A DNA stretch of 64,000 nt from Sinotaia quadrata (taxonomy: Eukaryota; Mollusca; Gastropoda; Architaenioglossa; Viviparidae), in contig CM054183.1 in NCBI GenBank assembly GCA_028829895.1, forward strand, positions 19,232,975-19,296,974, written 5' to 3'. Positions within the stretch are counted from its first letter, which is position 1. The number at the start of each line of letters is the position of its first letter. Positions 23,528 to 38,200 of the stretch are shown one piece after another. Under the pieces are notes generated by a model, which saw only the letters and a program-made list of their open reading frames with translations, was not told where the DNA came from and made no database searches. Position numbers and translations under genes: made by a program.

Positions 23528-25304
23528 CTAGATTAAATATAAGTGTATAACTTTTTTTAGAACAAGGCTAATATACATATAAATAAAAATGACATTTTTT
23601 AAAAAATACTTAAAACTACAGCAGACGACTGATGGTGAGAGAGAGCAAGTAAACACAGAACAAAGTGACTGACCAAAAGACTGACAGACAGGAAATCTGT
23701 AGCTATAATTCTAAAAGTGAGTTTACTTCAAGATACAACTTCATTAAAGCCACGTATATCACAACACAGACTGGCTTTGCACAATCTGTAAGGCAACCCT
23801 TACTCTTTTACAATCTGAAAGACTCAGCTGGAATTATCTACATTTGGTTGCACAGTTTTAATACAGCAATCATTTGCTTTGTATTTACACCAGTGCAACT
23901 CAACCATAACAAATCAATAAGGACATACCATACAATGGTTTACAAGAAATGCAAAGTGAATTAAAATTAAAGTGACTGGAAAGTGCCAAAAATATTACTC
24001 ACCATTCTTAGATTGTTACTGTTCTCATAATGATCTACCTCTTGAAATATATCAATATATTAAAATAGTTTTGCAGTTCTTTAAAGTGCAAATACAAAAG
24101 GAAAATGTATGTTGATTGGAATTAATGCAGAAGACTTCATAATAAAATGTGAGAATTATCTTCTCTTGGTAATTATTATATGTTTATTATTTCACTTCTC
24201 ATTGATCAAAACTAAGATTTCTAGCATAAACAACATTAGTATATAAATAGCACTGTTAAATAAGTTTTATTATAATCTAGTATCAAAATAAGTTTATTTT
24301 GGCGATTTAAAAGAAAATAATATTTATTCTTTGAAATAGCAGTAGCAAAAATATTGCAAGAGACATGGCATATAAACAATGTTACGAATGTAATACAAAT
24401 ATATATTATAAATTTCTCAGAATGTATACACAAACGTTTTCTTGAATTGCATAGGCCCACCTATTGAAAAAACCATTACCTTTAAATGTGGCAGTAAACT
24501 TTGCCTACTTAGATCTACAAAATCTTGTCGCTTAAATCAGTGATAACAAAAGTTATCTTGAAATATGCAGACTCGATTTGTAACCATATAAATATAAAAT
24601 ATTAGATATAAACATTTAAATACACTTAGCATCAATAAAAAAAAGAAAAAAGTACTGTAAGTGCACTGAACAATAAAAAAGTATTATTACGACTTGTTTG
24701 TGTATTTATATACAAACACTTGCACATTTCAAATCTGTACAAGCAAATTATGACTGTACTGTAAGTTGCTATTTTCGCTTATGTCGTGATTTGCTCATCT
24801 AAGAAAATAAACAATCAAAAAGCAGTATGGCAGCATTTTGCACACCTACAGTTTGTCGTACAGGACATGAAGAGTTAATCATGATGAATTTTGCTGAATG
24901 TAACAAACATTTTTTAAACCACACACATGCAAAATGACATCTTGCTCAAATATTGTAATTTCAAATTTTTTTGTGTTTTTCATCTAAGTTTGTGTGGACT
25001 TATTAAATTAGTTAGTTAGTTAATAAGTAATTTGAAATTACAATAACTGAAATGTAAAGAATGCATGTGCAGTATATATCACATTCAAACTGCCAACTTT
25101 AATTACAAAAATATTATTTCATATACTTGTAACATGGCACAGCAGAATTTCAACTCATTATTTCTAAAAATCCTGTTCATGACAGGACTTTGTATGTCAC
25201 ACTGAAAAATTCAGCAAAACAATACCAGCATCATAAAAAAAGAAAAGCAAAAATTTGTAACATTATGTATTGCTTCTTTTTTCTTTCATTTCAATTGTTC
25301 CGAA
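23528..25304. other. AT-rich DNA, possibly distal 3' UTR of gene A
   Basis: No ORF signature. A perfect 17-bp inverted repeat occurs at 24951-24967 and 25029-25045. Many TTTATT (AATAAA on the - strand) are present, so no poly(A) site can be chosen. Confidence 0.4.
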
Positions 25305-26040
25305 AGCTTGCTATTTAAAAGTAAATACACTGTTATGGACATCTGCTATTTAAAAATAAAACTACACTATTGTGAACACTTGCTATTTAAAAGAAAACTA
25401 CACTGTTGTGAACACTTGCTATTTAAAAGTAAACTACACTGTTGTGAACACTTGCTATTTAAAAGTAAACTACACTGTTGTGAACACTTGCTATTTAAAA
25501 GTAAACTACACTGCTATGAAAGCTTGCTATTTAAAAAGTTAACTACATTGTTCTGAAAACTTGCTAAGTAAAAAGTAAATTACATTGTTCTGAATGCTTG
25601 TTATTTAAAAAGCAAACTACACTGTTCTGAACATTTACTATTTAAAAGCAATTTACAATGCTCTGAATACTTGCTATTTAAAAGTAAGTTATATTGTTCT
25701 GAAAGCTTGCTATTTAAAAAGTAAATTACACTCTTCTGAAAGCTTGCTATTTAAAAAAAAAATTACACTCTTCTGAAAAAGTAAATTATACAGTTCTGAA
25801 AGCTTGATATGTAAAAAGTAAATTACACTGCTAAGAAAGCTTGTTATTTAAAAAGTAAATTACACTGCTAAGAAAGCTTGTTATTTAAAAAGTAAATTAC
25901 CCTGTTCTGAACATTTGCAATTTAAAAGTAAATTATACAGTTCTGAAAGCTTGCTATTTATAAAATAAATTACACTGTTCTGAATGCTTGCTATTTAAAA
26001 AGTAAACTACATTGTTCTAAATGTTTACTATTTATAAACT
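25305..26040. repeat. 36-37-bp minisatellite, about 20 diverged copies
   Basis: The unit contains 'gcttgctatttaaaaagtaa' and 'actacactgttctgaa'. It is about 500 bp downstream of gene A's stop codon, so possibly within its 3' UTR. Confidence 0.93.
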
Positions 26041-26359
26041 ATAGTCTTTAACTCTCATGTATTTACTAATTCCAACCGTGACTTTACAAAGCTAACTAGA
26101 GCACAAAGGAAGTTTCTTTTGATTCTGAAACAGTGCTGACATGTCTTTGATCTGCCATCAGCATCAACCCTAAAATGACCATGATCCCTGTTGGTCTTGA
26201 CACCTTGCAAAGAATTTAATACTACTTGATCTGGAGAAAGGACTCTTCACCACAACAAAAACAAAAATCAGTAATCGGACACTTGCAGAAGATGATTTTT
26301 TTAAATAAAAAGTAATTTTTTCTCATTGTCATGGAGATTGGAGGGTAATGATGGCGAGA

Positions 26360-26557
26360 GTGTTGCAATCATTATGTTGCTATCAAAATTAGTGTTGCTG
26401 CACACATTATGCTGCTGTCAAAATTAGTGTTGCTGCACACATTATGTTGCTGTCAAAATTAGTGTTGCCACACACATTATGTTGCTGTCAAAATTAGCAT
26501 TGCTGCACACATTGTTGTCAAAATTAGCATTGCTGAACACATTATGTTGCTGTCAAA
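26360..26557. repeat. 35-bp minisatellite starting at gene A's stop codon
   Basis: The unit contains 'cacattatgttgctgtcaaa' and 'attagtgttgctg', about 5-6 copies. The rightmost unit includes the last codons and TAA of gene A (26542-26557). Confidence 0.92.
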
Positions 26558-26598
26558 AGTGATGAAGTTTCATTCACCTCTACTGAGCCTGGTTCTCT
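26542..26598 (-). CDS. SCARB2-like: Gene A exon 13: cytosolic tail with dileucine lysosomal signal
   Basis: Phase-0 exon after acceptor TATATTTTCAG, reading REPGSVEVNETSSLLTAT and TAA (26542-26544). ETSSLL fits the [DE]xxxL[LI] AP-binding signal, at the position where LIMP-2 has its own. This exon is inferred from splice phase and motif. Its last codons and stop form the first unit of the adjoining 35-bp tandem array. Confidence 0.8.
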   Translation of the reverse strand, partial: REPGSVEVNETSSLLTAT

Positions 26599-29168
26599 CT
26601 GAAAATATAATCAAATATTTCTTTTAGCATTAAAGAAATCAACATAAAAAAACAAATGTTCATTTTGCAAATTTCAGAAGTGCTTGAAATATATATAATA
26701 AAGTAATATCAAAAGCTTATTTCCAACACAAAAAAATCTTGAGTTATGTTTCTGATCTTATCTAAAACCTTGCAATAAACTCACTTGATATGAACATTTT
26801 CCAGAATACAGGATTAACATGTGTCAATGCAATGGTGCTGAATTGTTTTACACATGCATCATCCATATTTGATCTGTGTTCAAATTTCTTATAGTCAATT
26901 TATGATATGCATACAATAAATAATAGTGGAGATAATTTGTACATGTACAAAAATAACCCATACAATGTCAGAAAATCTTTAAGTTTACTCCTTGTAATAC
27001 TGACAAGTGCCATGGCAAGAAAATGACAATAAATGAAAGGGAACACTTGTTTATTGCAAAAACTTAAAACCACCAAATACTTAATTGTTCTTGATTTGTT
27101 CCCAATGCTGTGAAAAATGGAAAACACACACATAATAATAAAATCCTTCTAATTCATTTAAACATTAATTTTTTATTATCTCTAGTGATTTCTAATCATC
27201 CCAGAAATGAACTTATTATTACTTTCAAAACCATACAGATGGGAAAACTTGACCTGCAGTAGATTTGCAGTACATCAAATTTTTCTCAGATGTATTTCTT
27301 GATTAGAAGTGGATGTCCTACTTCAATCCACAAAGCATTGCAAATAAAATCCAAGTTCATCTTTGTGAAATGAATTTTCTTTATTGCAATGAAAGCCCCT
27401 CCATGTGAAATAAATTTTCTTTATTGCAATGAAAGCCCCTCCATGTGAAATGAATTTTCTATGAAAGCCCCTCCATGTGAAATAATTTTTTTTTTAACTG
27501 CAAGCATCTGTATTATCACTCTTGTGGGGTGGAGGGACAACATTTAAATGTGGGCTATAGTAAGTAGTTTATGGGGGGTAAAAACTTACTTTATTTATAA
27601 AAAAAAAAATAATACCCTTTCACTCTATGAAATCCTATGTACAGGAAGAATATGAGAACGACAGAGAGCCATTGGGAAAATCCACATACAATTTCTACAG
27701 AGATTAATGTATTTTCAATGGAAAAATTATATGAATACCTGGGGATACTAAACATCAAGAAAACATGTAGAGTGAAGTAAAGATCTCAGGATGCTCATTT
27801 CACATGACAATTATTAATTGCTTACAGGAGGGGAGGAAGGAAGCTTCTTAAAATTATATAGCCCATTCTCTCATTTTATAAAGTTTTCTGTATTAGAATT
27901 TTCAAGTGTTGTATTGGTTATATCACAAGAGGTTATTTCAAAACTGTTTCATAACTTACACTTCATGATGAATTTCTGATGCATAGAAAAATTCTCCAAT
28001 ATCAAACAAAATGATTTCTTTAAATGTTAGCAAGCAACTTTAATCCCGCAAAATCCAGAATTCTCTAAAAAAAAAAAAATTCATCAATAAGTAACCTTCA
28101 CATATAAGTAGTTTTCACTCTATATATCAGATACAAATTTCTCTGTTTGCAGTGATAAAAATAAACCCTAAGTGATTATGTATCTTAACAGAACTCTTGC
28201 TCTAGCCAAGGCACAATCTCTGACAAAACAGTCCCAATGCTGTTACAGAACTCACCCGCTTGCGAATTATATGCTTGATGATTACAATCAGGGCACAGAC
28301 TATAAGAAAGACTCCAAGGGCAATTAATCCGTACTGGACTATCTGTGTGATTTTCAGGGGCTGAAGGACATCACTTCTAAAGTCACTGGCCGACTTGTCA
28401 TCCAGTGTTGCACTCTGCATGAAAATAAACAATGACATCTCTTAAAAAAAATATGTTATAGAGCAAAATGAGTTAAAGGACATATGAAAATAGAAGTTAA
28501 TGTTGTATACAATACGGGGGAAGAAACACGAAGACATGGAAAAGTATCAAAGCAAACTAAAACTGATACTCACTTCATTTAACCAAAGAATAGGAAAAAT
28601 TATATAGTTGTGGAGGTTTCGTGTATCCCTGCACACACAATACAAAAGTTCAGAATGATGACCTTTATAGCAACATCTACAGGAAATAAAATGATTAAAC
28701 TCTACAGATCTTCATACAGAAAGAAAATACTTATTTTAAAAACTAAAACTTAAAATATTTGAAAATACAGTGTAAAAAAAAAATGTTCTCAACTTTAAAA
28801 TTTAATTAATTTTAACAAATTTTATTATAAAACAGTTTAATAAATTATTTTTATATGACTTGATCAAAGATTAAAAACTTGTGGCAAGCATTAATGTAAT
28901 AATCATTTCCAAGAGGAGATAAGCATGTTGTGATTCTAAAAACTCAAACACTTTTCCTTTTACATCAGTATATAAAGAGTTAAGAATGCAATAAATTATC
29001 TTTTAAATACACATAATTGTAAAAATTTAAAATATGCATGCAAAATTCTCAGATTAATAATTTCTTAAAGAATAAGAAATGTTTTAGTTGCATCCATTTA
29101 CAATATAAACTTGTTCATCTTAAGCATACATAGATTTGCATATGATGAAAAAGGGGTTTATTACTATT

Positions 29169-29242
<74 letters not shown>

Positions 29243-32200
29243 GTGAGATTATTTACCCTAACATTCACACTAAAAATATACCAGTTTCTTTGCCAGAAAG
29301 TTTTTAAACATAAATGGTTCCATATCTATATAATGTGTGATGGCTTGTCACACAGTGATATTATCTAGTCAGCATTACAAATTCTTTAGACATTAAGCAA
29401 TTATAACATTTTGCAATCAGAGAAACTAGTAAGTTATCCAAAATCCTATAAGCAGTTTAACATTTTCAATGTCCATCTTTTTTAGTGTTATTATTATTCT
29501 GAAGAAGTCTAGTGAGGCAATAAGGTGAGTTGTTTTAGTCATTAATGTCTACAAAGCATTTTAAAATGTTGCATATGGCTGCATTTCTCTTGTAAATACA
29601 ATTTCCACATGCACACAAATGCAAAAATAAGGTCGAAAATAATATAAAAATTTAATCCATTTTCAAATCTTACTTGATGTGTGAAATATTCTGCAAGTAC
29701 ACATTAATTTGCAGTCGCTTGGCCACATTCATCACTACACCAGTCATCTGCAATGCATCATAATCTTAATTTTATAAAATTAATTTAATAAAACAGTGCC
29801 TAGAACATCTAAAATAAAATTTAAAAAACATGACTATGATATAGTGGGTATGCTTACTAAACCTGACTGATTCAAAGAAATTTTTAACAGGTACAGTTTC
29901 TTCTGCATTAGTCTTGAAACTCTTTTCTGCAAAATTTTAAAGAACATATATTTTTTAAAATAAAATATCTTACTGGCTCGATGTCAACCACACTCTGGTG
30001 TTGTTCACGAATGGGATTCATACCAACGACTCGATCTGACACATTTAGGTCGCCATCCAAAAAGTGAGGTAACGAAAAAATAACTGGTGCTCCTAGTTAT
30101 TGGCAAAAAGAAAGAGAGGGTGTTTCTTGTTAATTTCATAAAGAGAATCACAGCAAAACATACTCTATCAATGCATTAACATGAATCATTCTCAACAGTT
30201 ATGAAGTAGTTTAGCCATTTCCAGTCACAGAAAACTATAATTACTACTACTGGACAAAGTATGATTTAATTTAACAATACAAATGATACTAAGGCAGGTT
30301 TACAATGCTGTCAGACCTCAATGACCATGAACCATTTAACCCTGAATGCAATACAGTTTGAAGCAGCTTCTGATTAATTCAGTTCAGTGTCACAGATATG
30401 TCATTTTCAATATAATAAACAAATACAATCCCATCATTCCATTTGCTACACCATTACTGGCTCTTAATACACTGCAATGTGTATATTAACTAATATTGAA
30501 TAAGTAATAAATCAGACTCCCTGTTTGGGAAAAATTTCACTTGCTGGTAAAACTAATACCACACTGAGCAAAGTCCAATAGTAAATTTTATATTGTACCA
30601 TTTTCTCTACTTCTGCATGATATCCAAAGATGGTTTTTAATATATCCTTTTTATTATCATAAATATTGTATTGTCTTTAATATTTAAACAATTTTCTTTG
30701 TATGAAAACTTAAATGTTGTAATAAAAAATTCAAACAAACATAAACACATTGAAACAATGAATTCCTAGAATCTTATGAATGAGATTTCTTTGCATCTTC
30801 ATTTCTGTACAAGATAACTTAATCATACTTCTTCATCAACTACTTAATTGCTGTTATATTTGCAAAATGATAACTCACATATACATTATAGGTAAGTTAA
30901 AAATTTTACACAATGAATTAATTAACACATTATTTGTGATTTAAAAATGTGTACCTCACCTTGTCTGCAAGTACTAACATTCAGTAGACCAGAGGGCAGA
31001 CAGTTGCTCTTTGGTGTGCAAAATCCATCATTAAATGGATTGACAGTTACATTGGCAAATGTCCGAGAAGGAGGCACAAATCGTTTCAGGGTTATCTCTT
31101 TTAGATCATATGAGTCTCTGTAAGTAATTTCTAATGACCTAAAACAAATAGTTTAGGTATAAAACAAGGATATTGTGGCAGAATAAATTTGCCTGTCCAT
31201 ATTTTCAAACTTAATTATTATATAATTTGTTATATGTCAATGTGACATGACCTTCGGGTACTATGCACGATGATATTTTTTGTAAGTACCAAAGTTAAAA
31301 TAGCAGCTCAGGTAAAGAATATGCTAGAACTGTTGATGTAATCTAAACCAGTCCAGAGTGGAGAGTAATTTTTGCTATCCAATAGTTTAAAGTTTACAAA
31401 TAATGAACTGGCCATTGGGTAGAGACCAAACTTTACCTGTTGAAGAAAGTTCTATATTCTAATTTTGACACAACTCAAGTCCAGTCATGAAAAGGTGATC
31501 GCTAGCTTACAAAAGAAGCAAGCCTTTTTTCTTCTTTGTATGCTTGTGGTGGATTTGAGAAGTTTCCATCCTAGAGTGTGGCAGGTGTGATGATTCACTG
31601 CACCCAGTTTGTGTGCGTCAGCAAGTGTGTCTGTTATGAGTGTCTACTTGAGAAGCTAATACAGTGAATGTGTGCCTGTGTCTTGAGGGATCTACAGTGT
31701 TGGAACATTCTACAATGTGCTTAGTAGAGAACATGGAAGGTTGACTATTCTATTGTAAACAATAAACATGTGACATTGTTACAAAAGAGTGCAAAGGACT
31801 GTTGAACAGGTTATGTACGAACTATTATCATATTACTCTATAACTCCATTTCCTTTATGATAAAAATAGTCCTGTGATTTATTTTTGATACTAATCTGAC
31901 TGTTGAATCAGACGTTAAGATATAAGACTAAATAAGTATTGGAATTACTTGAACGCTGTTTCATGGAATATTGATGTCAAATAACCTTCTCACTGTATTT
32001 GTCATATGTATATTTGATTGTTGATTTAATAAATTTATTAACCTTCTTGCACATATTATTAAACTATATGTTGGAGTAATAGTGGGTGGAGGGGGACTCA
32101 TTAAACATAACTGAAGATGGATCGTATTATTCCTTTTGTAAGAAGTTTTAATGTAAAATGTTTTGTCTTACTGTTGTGGAAGAGAGAAGACTTTTACTAT

Positions 32201-35200
32201 ACCCGTATAATCTGCCAAGTGGTGTCTCCTGGGAGAATTATTAATAAACATAAATTAGGATTTCTCCATTTTTAGTTAGGGATGATTAATAATAATCATA
32301 ATCATAACCAGTAACAAAGGGGTGCACATCAAAGATATAATTAATAGTCTGCATTTCTTTATCTAAGTAATGTAAATAATATGAACAGTAACAAAATATT
32401 AATAATAATACTAGTACTAATAATAAATATCATAAATCAAATTAAGATAGGAAACAAATCTTTACATTAGTCTATAATAATATAATCTTTGTGTCACAAT
32501 TTATTAGTTCTGGTTTTGTAGATTTTCTTCTCCCCAGCCCACCACTATGTTTTGGTATCAAATTAAAGTTATGCATAAAAAGGGAGCAAACAACTGAAAT
32601 TAATATTTTTCTTTTCTTTTTTCATACTAAAATCATTCAACATGTCTTGTTATTTTAGATCTTAAATCAGAATGATTATATTTATAATGAAGAAAATATT
32701 ATTTTTGTATTTAAAATTTTGTATAATATACTCTGGCAAAGTAAAACATTTTGTAGCATTATTTATTTGTTCTGTCCATATGCATATAATAGATTTCTAA
32801 AGCACGTGTGTAGAACATTTATGCAACAGAAACCCTCAACCATAGTCAAAAACTGTTATAAAATAAGCAAAAGAAAATTGTTAATCCTCAAACTTTGTAT
32901 ACCTCAATCATTGTGATTGAGTTAAAGTGAATATAGTCTAAAAAGATTATAAGATATCTATAAATAAACCCTGTAACCACACTGTGAATCTGAACGAGTA
33001 GGAGAGTAATTATGCTGTATGAATTAATCAGCAGTTACCAAACCTGCTGTCACCATTTTGCTTCCATTACTAGAGAGCATGGCTTTCGTTTGTGGAATCA
33101 CAATACTACAACCGGCAAGGATAAAATGGTACAAATACACATGCATACAAGGCCTGACAGAGACCTTTTTCAACAAAGGCTTTGTTTGATGAATGTAAAG
33201 TGAAACTTCACTTCTCCTGTGAAGTATTTTGAGAGAACCTTAAGAACTGGGGGTTTGAACATTTTATTTTCAGGGAAACAGCCAAAGTGGACCTAACAAG
33301 TGGCTATTTTATCAAATTATCTTTGAAAATATGTTAAATGATTTTCTGCATTGAAATCAGCAAGCAAAAATCATTAGGTCTTCAAAAATTATCATTAACA
33401 TGTTACATTTCCTGTAAGAAAATAATGAGCATTTTACTTATTGTATCTAAATAATTAGAACTAAATCAGTGAATTAGTAAAAGTCATTATGAACTTATTC
33501 TTCAGTTAATGTTTATTTCAAGTAATTGTTTGCTATTTGATAGAATTAATAAAAACAAAAAAAACAATATTTTAAAATTATATCAATCGTAACAGCTTTA
33601 ATTTTGGACAATCAATGCTGTAAAAATAAATACTGGTTTTTAAATGTATATGAAAATACACTAAAGGCAAAGCAACTTTAAATATAACTCGGTCAGCTTC
33701 CAAACCAATATCAGAAGTGAATGTTTAGTAGATATAAATGAGACTATCTAATTTTACTTATTCTTTTATAAATTTAATCAAAGAAAACAAATACAAAAAT
33801 ATTTTTAAAATTACCTGTAACAAAGATTAAATTTTTTTTAAAGCACAGGTGAATAATTAAACTGATACTGAACAGATTTCAGTGAAGAACTTGAATTACA
33901 ACCATGCTTCTGAGTACAGTTGTAAGAAAAAAAATGTCACTTATGGGTGTAAGAAAAAAATGTCACTTCTGGGTCATGTGATCATTAAAACTATTTTGTA
34001 TCGAGGACTGCACATCATGATTTGGTCTGTCTGTCACTGAGGTCATAAAATCAATGGTTTTGGTACTATGAAGTTTAACTGGCATAAATTCTAATTGTAC
34101 ATAGACAAGTCAAATGTCCATTGTTTTAAGTCTTGTGATGAAAGGTTTGAACTGTTCTCATTTATTTCTATGGATTATTACTGGCTATAATTTAATTTAA
34201 TTTAATTTAATTGTATTTATGTAGATGAAAGGTCAGATACAATAAGTTACAGGAGTGAGAATAAACACTGACAAATTCATGCTGTCCTGGTACATATAAG
34301 CTAGAGTTCAGTAAAGTGTAACTTTATGACATTCAATATAAATATTTCTAAACAGATGTATGTCAATTCAATATAAATTTCAATTTCAGATGTACATTCT
34401 TCATTCAATACAAATTTCTGTTTCAGATGCACATTCATTCAATACAAATTTCTGTTTCAGATGTACTGATCATGTAGGGTCAAATTTTCGTTCTACTTAT
34501 TTTTCATTGTGCCTCTCAGTAAATGATCGTTACCGTTAGTCTTACCTGCACAAGTCCGATGAGAAGAGATAATAAGACTTAGATGTGTCGATGAAAGGTG
34601 GATATAATGTTCCATCTAATGATAAAAGGAAATGTTTCTAATTAATAGTTTTTCTTTCATGCTCACCAAATATGTATACAGTAAGAGTGTGGATGCTAGT
34701 CACAGAAATAAAAAAAAAACAAGCAGCCCCTCACTGCTAAGAAGGGCATATTAAAACCTCCCTGGGAGATAAAAACACAATCTAATTGTGTGTTTTGTGC
34801 CCATAGGGGTCTCTTTTTCTGTAGGTTTGTTTAGTGTGAGTAAATCAGCTTTACTGTCATTCCACTTGTTCATCACAGCAGTTGTCTGACTGTCAGCATG
34901 CTTGCTAACACTGAACACTAGAGTAGATATGTTTATGGCTTTGTTTCTCAACAAATAAACTTCTGACCAACGTGTAAAGCATATAAGTTCTTTCACTCTT
35001 TGCATTTAGTGCATACTATACAAGAGATGCAGGTCACAAAACCCAAATTCCTTAATTCAAAATAAACAGTCAGCATTATGCTATCAAGATCAAATGATGG
35101 GAAGAGAACAGCTAAAGTTATCATCAAACAAAAATGTACACCTTATCAAGTGTTCAACTTGGAGACAATATTGAAAAAAAGATGAATAAAAACCAAAGAA

Positions 35201-38200
35201 AATATCCAGAGATATTATAAAAGCTAATACCTACCTGCAAAAATATCTTTGAAAGTATCAGTTATAACTAGTTTAAGGAATTTAAAACATGCATCACCCT
35301 CATTTGCATTAATTTTGTTTTCAATTATCATTCTTACATCTCACCTGGTTTGTGTTAATTTTGTTCTCAATGATTACAGTCTTATATCTCACCTGAGCCA
35401 TTTATCATGTTTGCAATATCACTTGTCCAGAAGTGCAGTGATCTATCAAAACATCAAAATGAAGCTCAGTATAGCAGAACATTTAATATAACAATATTCA
35501 TTTAATAGGTTCATCTGTAAGAATGAAAAATAATAATTAACACACAGCATTAGAAATTCCACGACATGAATTAAAACACAAAGCATTAAAAAAGTCCAAA
35601 TCACACAGCTTCAAAGTGATCAAACAATGATGTCTACAGTAAATTGAAATGAAAAATAAAATCCACATATTCTGTTCAAAAATGGAAGATCATTTCAAAA
35701 GCATCACATTTTGTCAAAACAAGATTAATGCCACAATTCAAGGAACTAAGCAACTGTAAGGTAAAGTACTAGCCTTGCATGTACAAAGGGTCTTTGGTCT
35801 GAGCCCAGACTTAGTCAATGAGAATATTTTTTGTTGCTCCTCAACCATTCCCTAGCTCATTATGCTGAGTTTAGAGCTGATTACTACACCATAAAGAAGG
35901 GGAAAAGATTAGTTAAGAACTCACGGTCTTCAACTCTGGTATATAAGTTGTCTTTAAAGCAAAACAAGTAATATCAGGTATTAGTTTCAGTGCAAATAAT
36001 TCAAGACAAAATTCTTTATATCTTTACTAAGAACTGAATTTGTTTCCAACTATTGAATTATTTACACTTTGTCAAAGTGATAACTTTCACATAAGCGCTT
36101 TGCTACCAGAAATCAATTTTCAAAACAAATTTTGCCTGTAAACCTCATGGGTACCAATAGAGTCAGCAAAAAATAGCCTATGCTGAATTTTGCTTGCCCT
36201 ACCAAGAAATGACTTTTAACCACAAACATCTGTGTACCAAAATAGTCTATTTCATATTGACCTATATATACTGGAGATAATTTTGTCTGATGAAAATAAT
36301 TTTGGAAGTTCTTACTGAGAAAATGTATAAAAGCAAGTGTCTTAGATATTGACTACTTCAACCAATAAAATCACATTGCAGAGGTCAAAGTTTCTTTCTG
36401 AAAAACAGTCCAAACAAAAGTAATATGAAGCACTGAGGTTAAGGAAAAAATTGCTAGCAATAAAATGGCAATGAGGATATGCTAGAACTTGGACAATCAA
36501 TTTTAGGCATAAGCAAGAACTAGGATGGAATATTGGGAAAGTCCAAAACAAAATAGACAAGCTCAAATCACATAGTTTTCTGAACACGGACCACTAGAGT
36601 ATATATATATACATATAAATGCATAAATTTAAAAAAAAATTTTAATCAGTTAAATGACTACCTGTCACTTACTTATTGCCATTCCAGCTGACAATTTCTG
36701 CAAAATGATCAAGGGTATCTGCCCCAGTATGGATCTTATACAAGCCATCATCAGAGCCATTGTGCTAGAAAAAACAACCCAGATTAAAACTATAAAATGA
36801 TGATTTTTTAAAATTAATGACTAACGAATATTTTTTTTTAATTATCATTTTTGATAGAAGTGATTTTAGAAAAAATAATGCCTGCTTGCAGAAGTAGTTA
36901 CAGAAAATATTTTTATATTTCATAAACATGGCATAAACTATTTAAGAAATTCTCTAATTAATTTTTTATTGAATAAACAACAAGTGGATATTTTTCCATT
37001 TATATAACTTATAAGTATCAAAAGTTAACTCCTGTCCTGAGGTGGAGCTGAAGGTAAATAGGAAGACATATACCCCACCATGGAAATGTCACATCACTGT
37101 CATGAACATTTTATGTACAAAAATTGGGGCAATGACTCAATAAATACACCAAATATCATATCACTGTGGAGCAACTAGTTTCTTCTCATAAAAAAATTTT
37201 GCCTTGAAGCTCAACATGTGTATGCATAAAACCCAAAGTTTATATAATACATGTATATATATATTATTCTTGAGACTGTGGAGTTCAGATGATGGTGGTG
37301 GCAGAATGTGTGTGGGAAGTGGAGTGGGGGGGAGAGAGCACAATCTCTTTGCTCTGCTGTGTTCAACTGACTGTTGTCCAAGCCCATCTGAACTCAGCTA
37401 TGAATATGCTCTCTTTTGACAGTGACTTGTGCTCTTCTGAAACTCATATCCTTAGTGTACCATTCATGACAATGAAAACATATGGCTTTCTCATATCAGG
37501 GTCCAGTTACCTGAAATGGATTGCTTTTAAAAATGAGGTCAGTAAAAATATGTCAAAAAAGCTCTTAAAATGTGTATCTTTTCACCTACATAACCAGTCT
37601 TTACTTTCACAATCTTCTCAGTGAATTTTTCTTTATTTTATAAATGATATCTACCCTGCCTATAAAAGTATTATATATTACATCTGTAAATATTTACCAG
37701 TGAGATACATTTATTTCTGTAGTGAGCTACTGTTATGTGTTTATTATCATTAGAATATTATGTTGTTTTTGAATTGTGTTACTGTATGGTTTTTTTTAAG
37801 ATTGATCTCCAGCAAATATTCACCTTACTTTTATAAGTTTATGGTAGTACTGTTAGTTATTAATGTTACTTTACATTTTTATTACTGAATGATAAAGTTT
37901 ATTTTGTATCATATGTCACTCTGTTTAGTATTATAAAGCACTTACTATTTTTATTTCAGTTTAATGCTAATAATCACCACTATTATTATTGATTGCTTTT
38001 CAGAAACTATATCTTACAACTTCAGCATGCTTTAAAGAACTTACATTTTACATTTAGCATACTTACAGAAGTTAGATATTATTTTCTAGCATACTTTACA
38101 GAAATTAACTTTACTTTTCAGTTTACATTATATAAATCATATTTAACTTTTTTAGTATATCTAGAGAAGTTATATTTTAATTTGTATATACTAGTAGATA

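Noticed and set aside
28202..28255. Read-through tail after RKR in gene A (VSSVTALGLFCQRLCLG)
   Set aside because: A strong GTGAGT donor lies exactly at the exon end, homologous to gene B's donor, and a downstream exon supplies a dileucine tail in the right phase.
33012..33203. 63-codon open frame in a gene A intron
   Set aside because: Length is expected by chance and there is no recognisable motif or splice support.
37204..37624. Two overlapping open frames on the + strand in a gene A intron
   Set aside because: No homology signal recognised and they lie antisense within an intron.
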